A stretch of DNA of 64,000 nucleotides from Paenibacillus sp. An7 (GCF_009870785.1 NZ_WTWX01000002.1:21474-85473); one strand, 5' to 3'; shown: positions 26,276 through 35,486, numbered from the stretch's first letter. Notes: generated by a model not told the origin, from the sequence alone. Numbers and translations are program-made.

Positions 26276-27943
26276 TCACCCTAGCTTATCTTGAATATCG
26301 GATTTGAGTACATCCGCTTTCGGTCCATAGATTGCCTGAATTCCATTATCCTTCTTGATCAGCCCGAGTGCTCCAAGTTTCTTCCATTCCTCTTCATTAC
26401 CCACGGCATCCACGTTATTCACTGTAATCCGCAGACGCGTCATACATGCATCTACATCGACAATATTTTGCGGTCCACCGAGGATATTAATGATTTTAGA
26501 AGGAAGATCATCCCCTTCAGCACCTGCAGCTGATTTTTCAGAAGCAGGTGCTGAACCCGCATCCTCATCTGCTTTATCAGACTCATCATCCGTATAATTC
26601 CCAAGTCTGCCCGGTGTAGCCAATTTAAATTTGCCAATCATAAAGTAAGAAATAAAGTACGATGCTCCAAAGAATACAGCAGTTGTAATAACAAAGTTAA
26701 TAATATCTGCGACAAGGCCCGCATTAATCGATAACGGGATCCGTGTTAATAATTCAATCATACCGAAGGAATGGAGACGCAAATGAATTAAATCTGCCAT
26801 ACCAAATGCAAGACCCGTAATGACTGCATACACACCATACAATAATGGTGCAGCAAACATAAACATAAACTCAAGCGGCTCTGTTACCCCTGTCAAAAAT
26901 ACAGCCAAACCTGCGGACAGGAACATTGATTTATATTTGGAACGTTTATCTTTATCTACACGGCGATACATGGCAAGGGCAATACCCATCAAAATACCGG
27001 CTCCTGCGATCATTTGTCCTACTTTAAAACGTGCAGGAGTAACCGTGGAAATAAGCTGCTGATATGCTGCTGGATCTGTTCCTTGCAAGTTCGCAAGGTC
27101 ACTTGCCCATGCAAGCCAGAGCGGGTCTTGTCCAGCCACTGTTCCACCGGCATTCGGTCCAGTTAGTACCGTGTAAATGCCTCCAAGCTCTGTGTAGTTT
27201 ACTGGAATAGTAAGCATATGATGCAGACCGAAAGGTAAAAGGACCCGTTCCAGCGTACCATATAAGAAAGGTGCAATAAACGGTGCTGTATCTCCTGATG
27301 CAGCAAGCCACTTACCAAAACTATTAATTCCCGTTTGTACGAAAGGCCATACCGCAGACATCACAACGGCAATAATAACAGACCATAGAATGACCACGAA
27401 AGGCACAAAACGTTTACCGTTAAAGAAAGCTAATGCTTCCGGCAGTTTACGATAATTATAATATTTATTAAAGACTACAGCTCCGAGGAAACCAGAAATG
27501 ATACCGACAAAAACACCCATGTTCAGTGCTGGTGCACCCAGTATGGAAGTAAAGTAGCCCGATACTAGAATCTCCTGACCGAATAAGGTCGTTGTCGTCG
27601 CTCCTTCCTGTGTGAGCATGTCGCTGCTTACGCCAAGAATCGTTCCTGTCGTAATATTAATTAAGATAAATGCGATCAGTGCAGCAAAAGCTCCGCCTGC
27701 ACGCTCCTTCGCCCAAGAACCACCAATAGCAACTGCAAAGAGAATGTGAAGATTGTTGATAATTCCCCAGCCGAGATTTTCCATAACACCGCCTGCAGTT
27801 ACCAGGAATGAAAGATCTGCCCCGAACATGGCGATTACTTTACCCAGTGAAATCATAATACCGGCTGCTGGCATAACTGCGACAACCACGAGCAATGCTT
27901 TACCAAACTTTTGCCAGAACTCAAAAGACAATAATTTTTTCAT
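26276..27943 (-). CDS. malT: PTS EIICB permease, maltose/glucose type
   Basis: Imports and phosphorylates a sugar, here most likely maltose. Residues about 1-430 form the EIIC channel (ten or so helices; SFGMIELLTRIPLS, TNGN-like region absent of frameshift), and an acidic Ser/Ala linker leads to EIIB with the phosphorylated Cys500 in VDACMTRLRITV. No EIIA domain is attached, so a shared EIIA-Glc must serve it. The start is the ATG at 27943 (MKKLLSFEF), preceded by GAGGT; 20 extra upstream codons are unsupported. It is transcribed divergently from the LacI-type regulator, with a cre box and two operator-like repeats in between. Confidence 0.92.
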   Translation of the reverse strand: MKKLLSFEFWQKFGKALLVVVAVMPAAGIMISLGKVIAMFGADLSFLVTAGGVMENLGWGIINNLHILFAVAIGGSWAKERAGGAFAALIAFILINITTGTILGVSSDMLTQEGATTTTLFGQEILVSGYFTSILGAPALNMGVFVGIISGFLGAVVFNKYYNYRKLPEALAFFNGKRFVPFVVILWSVIIAVVMSAVWPFVQTGINSFGKWLAASGDTAPFIAPFLYGTLERVLLPFGLHHMLTIPVNYTELGGIYTVLTGPNAGGTVAGQDPLWLAWASDLANLQGTDPAAYQQLISTVTPARFKVGQMIAGAGILMGIALAMYRRVDKDKRSKYKSMFLSAGLAVFLTGVTEPLEFMFMFAAPLLYGVYAVITGLAFGMADLIHLRLHSFGMIELLTRIPLSINAGLVADIINFVITTAVFFGASYFISYFMIGKFKLATPGRLGNYTDDESDKADEDAGSAPASEKSAAGAEGDDLPSKIINILGGPQNIVDVDACMTRLRITVNNVDAVGNEEEWKKLGALGLIKKDNGIQAIYGPKADVLKSDIQDKLG

Positions 27944-28096
27944 AATGAGTACCTCATGTTCTATTATTTCGCAACCTTCACTTGATCCATTATGACTCCC
28001 CATTTAGCATAATTGGAATTGATATTGCATTCAGAAACCCCTTACAAAAGTGTATTACTACAGTTAAAGTACATAAGCTGGATCTAGTGCCCACTC

Positions 28097-28110
28097 CTTA
28101 AGCGTTTACA
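28097..28110 (-). promoter_or_regulatory. cre-like CcpA box upstream of malT
   Basis: TGTAAACGCTTAAG on the minus strand matches the cre consensus at 12 of 14 positions, about 155 bp before the malT start. Confidence 0.6.
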
Positions 28111-28150
28111 GTTTGTTTTTCTAGACTTGTTAGGGATTCATACAGATTTA

Positions 28151-28186
28151 TTGCAACATGGTGCAATTCAGTGCAATCGGTTGCAA
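28151..28186. promoter_or_regulatory. Twin operator-like repeats in malT-malR intergenic region
   Basis: Two inverted repeats built from TGCAA: TTGCA-N6-TGCAA at 28151-28166 and TGCAA-TCGG-TTGCA at 28172-28185. The second matches the palindrome in the malP promoter almost exactly. Candidate sites for the LacI-type regulator, allowing control of malT and of its own gene. This sits in the 27944-28322 gap, which otherwise holds promoters and the cre box. Confidence 0.65.
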
Positions 28187-28322
28187 ACTTATTATAGATA
28201 ATATCGCTTTCATTTTGCAACCCTTTTTTATAAATGTGATTTTGGAGCCTGGTTTTACCGTTGTTCATTTGCCACGGGATGTGTATGATATAACAAAAGA
28301 ATATAGTAAAGGAGCGTTATCG

Positions 28323-29342
28323 ATGGCAGTAACCATTAAAGATATAGCAAAGCGGGCGAATGTTGCTACCTCCACCGTATCACGTGTCATACAGGATAGT
28401 CCTAAAATCAGCGAAGCAACAAAAGCCAGAGTAAGGAAAGAAATGAAAGCGCTTGGATACGAACCTAATTTCTCTGCACAAAGCCTGGCTAACAAAAAAA
28501 CGCAATCGATCGGAATTATCATGCCAGATGCAGAAGTTGCTATTTTTCAAAATCCATTCTTTCTAGAGAGTATTCGAGGAATCAGTGAACTTGCGAATGA
28601 GAAAAATTTTACGATGGCCATTGTGACTGCAAGAAGCGATGAAGAGTTGCTTGATCGTGTCAAAATGATGACCAGAGCCAATCGGGTAGACGGCTTCATT
28701 ATCCTATACTCCAAATCAGAAGATCCGGTAGTCGACTATTTTCATAACGAAAAAATTCCTTATACTGTCATCGGTAAACCTCAGCAATACGTAAATGAAA
28801 CCACTCATGTAGATAATGACAATTTTCAAGCGGGTAAAGATGTAACAAAATACCTAATAGAGCTTGGTCACAAGCACATTGCTTATGTGGGAGCGGATGT
28901 AAGCCGCACGGTTCATAAAGAAAGGGTTCGCGGGTACAGAGCAGCATTACAAGATTTCGGCCTCATTGCTGATGATTCGTATGTTCTAGACTCCAGTTTT
29001 ACTAAAGCAGATTTAGATTCACTCTTTAAACAGCCAGCTCGGCCAACGGCCCTTATTGTCGGCGATGATATGCATGCTCTCCCACTGCAGACGATGCTGA
29101 GTCAGCTGGGCTTTTCACTGCCAGAGGCTTGCTCACTTGTGAGTTTTAATAATCTCCGTATTGCTGAGATGCTGAATCCCCCGCTCACCTCGGTTGACAT
29201 CGATATTTTCACTCTGGGATATCAAGCAGCTAAAAGTCTAATAGAGAAAATTCTAGACCCCAAAGAAATGACGAAACATATCATTGTTCCCCACCAAATT
29301 GTTGAGCGTGCTTCTTCACAGCGTATAGCAAACGAAATATAG
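28323..29342 (+). CDS. malR: LacI-family transcription regulator, probable MalR
   Basis: DNA-binding regulator of 339 aa. The N-terminal HTH reads TIKDIAKRANVATSTVSRVI, followed by a hinge helix (NFSAQSLANKKTQS) and a periplasmic-binding-like effector domain. The start is the ATG at 28323, with AAAGGAG 8 nt upstream; the frame is open 55 codons further but that part crosses the operator region. It lies between the maltose PTS and the maltose phosphorylase, and palindromes for a LacI-type protein are present on both sides. The inducer (maltose or a derivative) is inferred. A 10-bp hairpin follows the stop. Confidence 0.92.
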   Translation: MAVTIKDIAKRANVATSTVSRVIQDSPKISEATKARVRKEMKALGYEPNFSAQSLANKKTQSIGIIMPDAEVAIFQNPFFLESIRGISELANEKNFTMAIVTARSDEELLDRVKMMTRANRVDGFIILYSKSEDPVVDYFHNEKIPYTVIGKPQQYVNETTHVDNDNFQAGKDVTKYLIELGHKHIAYVGADVSRTVHKERVRGYRAALQDFGLIADDSYVLDSSFTKADLDSLFKQPARPTALIVGDDMHALPLQTMLSQLGFSLPEACSLVSFNNLRIAEMLNPPLTSVDIDIFTLGYQAAKSLIEKILDPKEMTKHIIVPHQIVERASSQRIANEI

Positions 29343-29350
29343 TACGGGGA

Positions 29351-29373
29351 CAAGGAAGTTCATAACTTTCTTG
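29351..29373 (+). terminator. Hairpin after malR, no clear T-tract
   Basis: CAAGGAAGTT pairs with AACTTTCTTG around the loop CAT, 9 bp after the malR stop. No run of T follows, so it may only stabilise the 3' end or end transcription weakly. Confidence 0.4.
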
Positions 29374-29473
29374 CTCAACACACTAAAAGAATGATCGCGC
29401 ATTTGATTTTACATTAAGTTGCTTATATTAAAGTATCCTGTGAATTCAAATACGAGATTATTCTTTTTTTAGG

Positions 29474-29503
29474 TTGACAGGGCAACCGGTTGCACTATAT
29501 ACT
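29474..29503 (+). promoter_or_regulatory. malP promoter with embedded LacI-type operator
   Basis: TTGACA (29474-29479) and TATACT (29498-29503) with an 18-bp spacer. The 12-bp perfect palindrome GCAACCGGTTGC (29482-29493) occupies the spacer, where a bound LacI-family protein would block RNA polymerase. The following leader of about 200 nt carries a small hairpin (29671-29691) just before the ribosome site and nothing else that I recognise. Confidence 0.8.
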
Positions 29504-29707
29504 GAAAACGCAATCAAATGACAGCACTTTCACGATCCAACATCGTACGTTCTTAAAAGCAAATGATCAAGGTTATTCATAAGATACTAGATATGGATTT
29601 TGACAAATATAAGAGAAGGCTTTCACAGTACGATGAGGTATCACAGTTTACCAGTGATTAACTAACACAGGAGTTGTGGAGACTCACACTCTTCAAGGAG
29701 GATTATC

Positions 29708-31990
29708 ATGTCATACAAACGTATTTTTGACACTCATGCCTGGAAACTCACTACAAATACCCTTCATAAGGAAGATCTGCGCCTTCAGGAAAGCATGACT
29801 TCCATTGGTAACGGATACATGGGAATGCGAGGGAATTTTGAAGAAACGTATTCCGGAGATCACCATCAAGGCACCTATATTTCTGGGGTTTGGTATCCTG
29901 ACAAAACAAAAGTTGGCTGGTGGAAAAACGGCTACCCTGAATATTTTGGCAAGGTTATCAATGCTATGAATTTTATCGGAATTCGTGTCCTAATTAATGA
30001 TCATGAAATCGACACTTATCAAGATAGAGTTACTGACTTCTATCAAGAATTAGATATGAAAGAAGGAATATTACGCCGCTCCTTCACCGTAAATGAACAG
30101 GTGCGCATTGAAACAGAACGTTTTCTCAGTGCCTCCTTCCTTGAACTATGTCTCATTAAATATAACGTAACCAATCTGACAGATGAGAATATTAAGGTCA
30201 CTTTGATTCCGTACTTGGACGGAAATACGAAAAATGAAGACGCTAACTATGAAGAAACATTCTGGGTGGAAGCAGATCGTAAAATCGGCGAACCTTACAT
30301 CAGTCTTTCGGCTATGACGAAAGAAAATGCTTTTGACATCGAGCGCTTTACCATTAATGCAACGATGGGTATTGTAACTGAACATGCTTTATCTAAGACA
30401 ACAGAAGAAGCAGGCCTTTATGCAGCGGCTCATTATGAATATGAAATTCCTTCTGGTGCTTCTGCGGAAATTCAGAAATTTGTCGTGGTGACCACTTCAC
30501 GTGATATGGAGAAAGAAGAACTGATCTGGGCAGCGGAACGTCTGATGGCAGATGCGATGAACAAAGGATACAACTTGCTTCAAGAAGAACATATTCAAGA
30601 GTGGGCTCGGCGCTGGGAGAAAGCGGATATTACTATTGAAGGTGATGTAGAAGCACAGCAAGGAATTCGCTTTAATATCTTCCAGTTATTCTCGACTTAC
30701 TATGGACATGATGAGCGCCTGAATATCGGTCCTAAAGGCTTTACAGGTGAAAAATATGGCGGTGCAACTTACTGGGATACTGAAGCTTACGCGGTTCCAA
30801 TGTATCTAGCACTTGCTGACAAACGTGTAACTGAAAACTTGCTGCGCTATCGCTTCAATCAACTGGATGGTGCAAAACATAATGCCCGTCAGCAAGGCCT
30901 AAAAGGTGCGCTCTACCCGATGGTTACCTTCACTGGTGTGGAGTGTCATAATGAATGGGAAATTACGTTTGAAGAGATTCACCGTAACGGAGCGATTGCT
31001 TACGCCATTTATAACTATACGAATTATACGGGAGACAAAACGTATCTCCAAAATGAAGGTATTGAAGTATTGACCGAAATCAGCAGATTCTGGGCTGACC
31101 GGGTTCATTTTTCAAAACGTCACAATAAATATATGATTCATGGGGTAACTGGACCTAATGAATATGAGAATAACGTAAATAACAACTGGTACACCAACAC
31201 GATGGCAACTTGGGTGCTGAAATATACGATGGAATGTCTTGCAGATATCGACGAGCAGAGAAAAGAACAGCTGAATATATCTGCTGAGGAACTCGCTCAC
31301 TGGCAGGATATTGTGGACCGGATGTACTTCCCTTACGACGAGGAGCTGGGTGTCCATGTACAGCATGATACCTTCCTTGATAAGGATTTGCGTCCTGTAT
31401 CCTCCTTGGATAAAGCGGATCTTCCGCTCAATCAGAAATGGTCATGGGATAAAATCTTGCGTTCTCCATTTATCAAACAAGCGGATGTTCTGCAAGGAAT
31501 TTATTTCTTCAGCGATGAGTTTACAATGGAAGAAAAGAAACGGAACTTTGACTTCTATGAGCCAATGACCGTTCATGAATCTTCTCTCTCCCCTTCTATT
31601 CATGCCGTACTTGCTGCTGAACTGAAGATGGAAGAAAAAGCAGTTGAGATGTACAAACGTACGGCAAGACTTGATCTTGATAACTATAATAACGACACGG
31701 AAGATGGTCTGCATATTACTTCCATGACGGGCAGCTGGCTCGCTATTGTACAAGGATTTGCCGGCATGCGTACGCATGGAGAGACGCTGCGCTTCTCCCC
31801 ATTCCTGCCAAAAGAATGGTCTAGCTACAGCTTCCACATCAATTATCGTGAGCGCCTGATTAACGTAAGTGTAGATCAGAACGAAGTGAAGATCGCACTT
31901 GTCTCCGGTGCGCCGCTGACGATAGAGCTTTATGATAAAGAAGTGCTCATTACAAATGAAGAGCCACTCATTACAAAAACCACTTCCTAA
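29708..31990 (+). CDS. malP: Maltose phosphorylase, GH65
   Basis: Inverting phosphorolysis of maltose to beta-glucose 1-phosphate and glucose, in the cytoplasm. At 760 aa it has the normal family length. The GH65 layout is present: N-terminal beta-sandwich (about 1-270), helical linker, (alpha/alpha)6 barrel and a small C-terminal sheet. The general acid is Glu485 in [18 protein letters not shown], and the WDTEAY and [15 protein letters not shown] stretches are typical of maltose rather than trehalose phosphorylases, though I rely on memory for that. AAGGAGG precedes the ATG. pgmB follows 24 bp later, so the beta-glucose 1-phosphate is consumed by the next gene. Confidence 0.95.
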   Translation: MSYKRIFDTHAWKLTTNTLHKEDLRLQESMTSIGNGYMGMRGNFEETYSGDHHQGTYISGVWYPDKTKVGWWKNGYPEYFGKVINAMNFIGIRVLINDHEIDTYQDRVTDFYQELDMKEGILRRSFTVNEQVRIETERFLSASFLELCLIKYNVTNLTDENIKVTLIPYLDGNTKNEDANYEETFWVEADRKIGEPYISLSAMTKENAFDIERFTINATMGIVTEHALSKTTEEAGLYAAAHYEYEIPSGASAEIQKFVVVTTSRDMEKEELIWAAERLMADAMNKGYNLLQEEHIQEWARRWEKADITIEGDVEAQQGIRFNIFQLFSTYYGHDERLNIGPKGFTGEKYGGATYWDTEAYAVPMYLALADKRVTENLLRYRFNQLDGAKHNARQQGLKGALYPMVTFTGVECHNEWEITFEEIHRNGAIAYAIYNYTNYTGDKTYLQNEGIEVLTEISRFWADRVHFSKRHNKYMIHGVTGPNEYENNVNNNWYTNTMATWVLKYTMECLADIDEQRKEQLNISAEELAHWQDIVDRMYFPYDEELGVHVQHDTFLDKDLRPVSSLDKADLPLNQKWSWDKILRSPFIKQADVLQGIYFFSDEFTMEEKKRNFDFYEPMTVHESSLSPSIHAVLAAELKMEEKAVEMYKRTARLDLDNYNNDTEDGLHITSMTGSWLAIVQGFAGMRTHGETLRFSPFLPKEWSSYSFHINYRERLINVSVDQNEVKIALVSGAPLTIELYDKEVLITNEEPLITKTTS

Positions 31991-32014
31991 GTGAATCTGA
32001 AAGGTGGAGAAAGA

Positions 32015-32674
32015 ATGAAAGCCGTTATTTTCGACCTCGACGGGGTCATTACCGATACAGCAGAATATCATTATCTAGCATGGAAAAGTCTAGCTGATGA
32101 ATTGAACCTTCCTTTTGATAAGGAATTTAACGAGAAATTAAAAGGGGTCAGCCGGATGGAATCCCTGGAATTCATCCTGTCCCTAGGTGACGCTGCTTAC
32201 TCCGATGAAGAGAAAAAAGCACTTGCTGAAAAGAAAAACGATCTCTATAAAGAAATGATCGCAAAAGTCACACCTGCTGACTTGCTTCCAGGAATTGAAG
32301 CGCTGCTAAAAGAGTTACAAGAAGCTGGCATTGGCACTGCCCTTGCCTCCGCAAGTAAGAATGCACCGTTTATTCTGGATCGTCTGGGAGTTACCCACTA
32401 TTTCAATCATGTGGTTGATGTGAACTTGATTAAACAAGGAAAACCGGATCCGGAAATCTTCTTAACGGGTGCTGCTAAACTTGGCGTTCTGCCTGAAGAA
32501 TGTGTCGGCATTGAAGATGCAGAAGCAGGGATCGAATCTATTCTCTCTGCTGGTATGTATGCGGTTGGCGTAGGTACCCCTGCTCAGATGCAAAAAGCGG
32601 ACCTTATTGTTTCATCCACAGCGGAGTTGTCTCTCTCTTTGTTGAAAGAGAATTTCAAGCAAAAAACAAAGTAA
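32015..32674 (+). CDS. pgmB: Beta-phosphoglucomutase
   Basis: Converts beta-glucose 1-phosphate from maltose phosphorylase into glucose 6-phosphate. HAD-superfamily enzyme of 219 aa: motif I FDLDGVITDTAEYH (Asp nucleophile and acid/base), the cap region with KGVSRMESLE, motif II ASASKNAPF, Lys and DDA-like motif in KPDPEIFL and GIEDAEAGI. The ATG at 32015 follows AAAGGTGGAG by 6-7 nt; an in-frame GTG at 31991 lies before that site. It is the second gene of the malP operon, ended by a strong terminator. Confidence 0.96.
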   Translation: MKAVIFDLDGVITDTAEYHYLAWKSLADELNLPFDKEFNEKLKGVSRMESLEFILSLGDAAYSDEEKKALAEKKNDLYKEMIAKVTPADLLPGIEALLKELQEAGIGTALASASKNAPFILDRLGVTHYFNHVVDVNLIKQGKPDPEIFLTGAAKLGVLPEECVGIEDAEAGIESILSAGMYAVGVGTPAQMQKADLIVSSTAELSLSLLKENFKQKTK

Positions 32675-32690
32675 TGTATTGTAGATAAAT

Positions 32691-32750
32691 AAAAGACGCG
32701 AGTGAAATGGTCGTTCTTTGCGCCCCGTTCCACTCGCGTCTTTTTTATTT
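32691..32750 (+). terminator. Strong terminator after pgmB
   Basis: AAAAGACGCGAGTG pairs with CACTCGCGTCTTTT, with a partly paired inner loop, followed by a long T-rich tail. It separates the maltose operon from the convergent minus-strand genes. Confidence 0.9.
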
Positions 32751-32808
32751 TTTATTTTTATGCTGGCGCTGTTCCTTAATTCCTATTTGGTATACGATGC
32801 ATGGATAT

Positions 32809-33237
32809 TTATTCTTCCAAGTGACGAACAGGGATCCTGTAGAGAACATATTGACCTGTCCACATTTCACTATGTACGATTGCAGAAGCTTCCTTCTCGG
32901 TGCTTACTCCACTTTCCTTGCCAAAGAAATAGCCTGCTCCCTCCTGAGTTTGATACGTCCATCCTTTAGACTTCATGAAAGAAATAACGGCCTCTGCGCC
33001 ATCACCTTGGTTGCCCTTAAATCCGTACCAGCGCTTACCGTCCTCTTCTGTCAAATAGATCAGTTCTTTGGAAGACGGTTCTAATGCTTGAACCGCTTCT
33101 TTCTTGCTTATTGCTGAGAAAGGAGCAGCAGGATAATATGTTTTACTCGAATAAGCAAAAGGCAGGAGGATGATAATCAAAAGAAACGGTAGAAGAAGTA
33201 GCATTCTAGTAAAAACTTTGCGTTTTTTTAGTTTCAT
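32809..33237 (-). CDS. Membrane-anchored protein of unknown function, 142 aa
   Basis: A basic N-terminus (KLKKRK) and one hydrophobic segment (about residues 12-30) suggest a signal anchor, with the rest outside the cell. The outer part has no motif I know; it contains KRWYGFKGNQGDGAEAV and ends in acidic residues. AAAGGAAG precedes the ATG. It stands 70 bp downstream of the nucleotidyltransferase-like gene on the same strand, and may be the last gene of that group. Confidence 0.75.
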   Translation of the reverse strand: MKLKKRKVFTRMLLLLPFLLIIILLPFAYSSKTYYPAAPFSAISKKEAVQALEPSSKELIYLTEEDGKRWYGFKGNQGDGAEAVISFMKSKGWTYQTQEGAGYFFGKESGVSTEKEASAIVHSEMWTGQYVLYRIPVRHLEE

Positions 33238-33309
33238 GAGCGATCTTCCTTTCTATTATTCATTTAAAAAGAAGTCCCATTATGCCAGTACGAATACCTC
33301 CTCTCTCTG

Positions 33310-34446
33310 TCACCAGAAATCCTTAAACCGATAATATAATTCTTCTTCATAATAAAAGGCTTTAGCGAAAGGCAAGGTTCGTTTCATGTAGATCTCTATC
33401 GCTTTTATATCTTTCGCAGGAAAAACAAGCTGAGAAAAAAATCGAAGCAAAAAAGATTCAATAAAACCAAAAAACTCCGTACCCCATTTCTCTACATCTG
33501 AGGTGATATAGGTATTCCACTCAAAGTTCTTCACTTCAATGACACCAAATGAATCGAAAACATCAGAATAGTCATAATTATAATCATCCGTATCTTCGAT
33601 AATACTTGCCTTCATCTCCTTAAGAATCGGAGATTGTTCCTGTGACAGGTCAAGAATCGTACATCGACAAGTGAAGTCATGAGCACCTCGAAAAAACAAA
33701 TGTGCTTCGTTTCGATTTTTCCCCGGTGATACATGTATGGAATGATCTTTATGATATCTTTCAGCAAATAATTCAGACCCTTCGTTCCCTTCTGTATACT
33801 CTATATTTTTCGTGGTCAATGGAAAGTGGTATTTCTCTTTCTCACTAAATTGATATACTCTTGTGACACAATCTATAAAAGAAGGATACCCCATTGCTTC
33901 CATTTTCTCGTCAGTCCATGTTTCAACCTCTAACAGAGTCTCGTAAGGATTACCTTCTAAATCCATCAGCTTAGCAAAAGCCGGTTCTGTTTTATATCCT
34001 TCTCTTTTAAGAGAACGTACATGTTGTCTAAACTCTTCAATATAAAGACGAAGTATGCGGTCTTCGATCACCATATGACGATAGGCATTCTGCTTAGTGA
34101 CCGGAATGGGCTGTCCAAATACCTCAACCTCAAACTGCTCAAGCTGGAAGTTCGCCTTCATTCTTCTGATGTCGTTCACTATTTTGTCCGTCAAGATAAA
34201 ATCCTGGAAGTCTCCAAATTCACTTCGTAAAAGTCGTTCAAATGCCGAAAAATCATGCACCTCACAAATAATATCGAGATCACTGCCTACAATATTGATA
34301 TCGATCGGAATCGTTCCTGTAAGGATAGGAGTATATGGAGATAGAATCTCCATAACGTTATATTGTTGCAACACATGGTAGGCCGCTTGTTGTACTTCAC
34401 TGCCACTAAGTAGATAGGTCAAATCTTTGTACCGAATATGATTCAC
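33310..34446 (-). CDS. DUF4269-like nucleotidyltransferase fused to unknown domain
   Basis: A 378-aa protein in two parts. Residues about 1-175 resemble the DUF4269 family, with the nucleotidyltransferase-like signature GTIPIDINIVGSDLDIICE (Gly-Thr, then Asp-x-Asp). Residues about 190-378 form a second domain that I do not recognise, with HLFFRGAHDFTCRCTILD and a C-terminal YYEEELYYRF. No stop or frame break separates them. The start is GTG (MNHIRY) after GGGAGAAAG. The NUDIX gene upstream is 14 bp away, so both share an operon. A nucleotide-related role is only suggested. Confidence 0.8.
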   Translation of the reverse strand: MNHIRYKDLTYLLSGSEVQQAAYHVLQQYNVMEILSPYTPILTGTIPIDINIVGSDLDIICEVHDFSAFERLLRSEFGDFQDFILTDKIVNDIRRMKANFQLEQFEVEVFGQPIPVTKQNAYRHMVIEDRILRLYIEEFRQHVRSLKREGYKTEPAFAKLMDLEGNPYETLLEVETWTDEKMEAMGYPSFIDCVTRVYQFSEKEKYHFPLTTKNIEYTEGNEGSELFAERYHKDHSIHVSPGKNRNEAHLFFRGAHDFTCRCTILDLSQEQSPILKEMKASIIEDTDDYNYDYSDVFDSFGVIEVKNFEWNTYITSDVEKWGTEFFGFIESFLLRFFSQLVFPAKDIKAIEIYMKRTLPFAKAFYYEEELYYRFKDFW

Positions 34447-34460
34447 TGTTGTCTTTCTCC

Positions 34461-34946
34461 CTACAGTTTTGTTATGGTTCGCTTTTGTGTCTCGTTACGC
34501 TTTTCATCCCATAGAGCATAAATTTCAAAGGTTCCATCTTCAAAAAAATACGTAAGTCTCTCTCTAAACCAATCTTGCATTGGATAATTCATAAGTTCGT
34601 TAAGCGGAATCCACCGAAGTTCTCCTTCAGGAGGATTGTCCAGCAAATCTCCTTCGAAAGTATCCGTTATATAGTTAAATACCATATACCGGTATTTCTC
34701 ATTCACATCAACAAACTCATCAAGACCTTTGTATATTAGATTACTTACCGTAAGACCCGTTTCTTCCTTTACTTCGCGTATGGCGCCTTCGGTTAAGCTC
34801 TCGGGAAAGTCCACTTTCCCTCCTGCAGCAATCCATCCTGGAAATCCGTTTTCACTTGGACGGTTCATTAATAAGATTCGATCTCCGCCACGTACTACGC
34901 ACATCGTGTACAGTTTAATTTCAATATCATTTGATCCGTTTGTCAT
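34461..34946 (-). CDS. NUDIX hydrolase, MutT-like
   Basis: NUDIX hydrolase of 161 aa. The catalytic box is complete: GGKVDFPE then REVKEETGL, in Gx5Ex7REUxEExGU spacing. The surrounding sequence (KLYTMCVVRGGDRILLMNRP) resembles the 8-oxo-dGTP diphosphatase type, but the substrate is not certain. AAGGAG precedes the ATG. First gene before the DUF4269-like fusion, 14 bp apart. Confidence 0.9.
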   Translation of the reverse strand: MTNGSNDIEIKLYTMCVVRGGDRILLMNRPSENGFPGWIAAGGKVDFPESLTEGAIREVKEETGLTVSNLIYKGLDEFVDVNEKYRYMVFNYITDTFEGDLLDNPPEGELRWIPLNELMNYPMQDWFRERLTYFFEDGTFEIYALWDEKRNETQKRTITKL

Positions 34947-34987
34947 TCTATTATTTCTCCTTATGAAGAGTAAATTATATGTACTCT

Positions 34988-35452
34988 CTATGATTCTAGC
35001 ATCTTCTTTAACTGCTTATTACGGTATTCCAGGAAATTCTTCATATACAATTGTAAAATAAAACGTTCCGCAAGCCTTCCTACCCATCCATAAGGAGCTT
35101 CAAGATAAAGCGTGTCCCTAAGCCGTGTTGATCTTGGACCAAGGACGTCGAACTCGTGAATGTGTATCATGCTGCGAAATGCGCCTTTTTGCATTTGATC
35201 TGTAAACATGTAGGGTGGCTCAAACGCTACCACTTTAGAAGTAAGCTTCTGACGAACTAAGAAGTGAGTTGCCTCAAAGGTTACCATCTCACCATACCCG
35301 ATCAGCTGTCCATCTTTACCTCCAGTGGATGAAATGACCTTCTCGTGAGTATGTTTCCATACCGTTCGGGTATGCAGATCCAAATCTCTTGCTGCATCAA
35401 AACAGCAGCGTATCGGTCTATCAATCGTGATCTCGGTCTGAATACTAATCAG
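34988..35452 (-). CDS. SRPBCC-family protein, probable CTG start
   Basis: START-like protein (about 155 aa) with the SRPBCC strand pattern (TFEATHFLV, SKVVAFEPPYMF, MIHIHEFDVLGP) and the C-terminal helix YMKNFLEYRNKQLKKML. Conventional starts give only 131 aa from the TTG at 35383. The frame, however, continues 23 codons upstream, and these encode TEITIDRPIRCCFDAARDLD, which is exactly the usual family N-terminus. The first codon after an in-frame TGA that fits is CTG at 35452, 8 nt after AAGGGGG; ATT at 35449 is another option. So it uses a rare start or has suffered a one-base change. Ligand unknown. Confidence 0.75.
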   Translation of the reverse strand: MISIQTEITIDRPIRCCFDAARDLDLHTRTVWKHTHEKVISSTGGKDGQLIGYGEMVTFEATHFLVRQKLTSKVVAFEPPYMFTDQMQKGAFRSMIHIHEFDVLGPRSTRLRDTLYLEAPYGWVGRLAERFILQLYMKNFLEYRNKQLKKMLES

Positions 35453-35486
35453 AGGTCATTCCCCCTTATTGAATGAATCCACCTGT

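Noticed and set aside
28158..28322. 55-codon N-terminal extension of the LacI regulator
   Set aside because: The HTH motif begins just after the ATG at 28323, which has a good ribosome site, and the extension covers the operator repeats.
29598..29630. Second TTGACA upstream of malP at 29600
   Set aside because: No -10-like sequence at 16-19 bp spacing; the promoter at 29474-29503 is far better.
31442..32071. 209-codon minus-strand frame opposite malP and pgmB
   Set aside because: Antisense to two well-supported genes; no family resemblance and no start signal.
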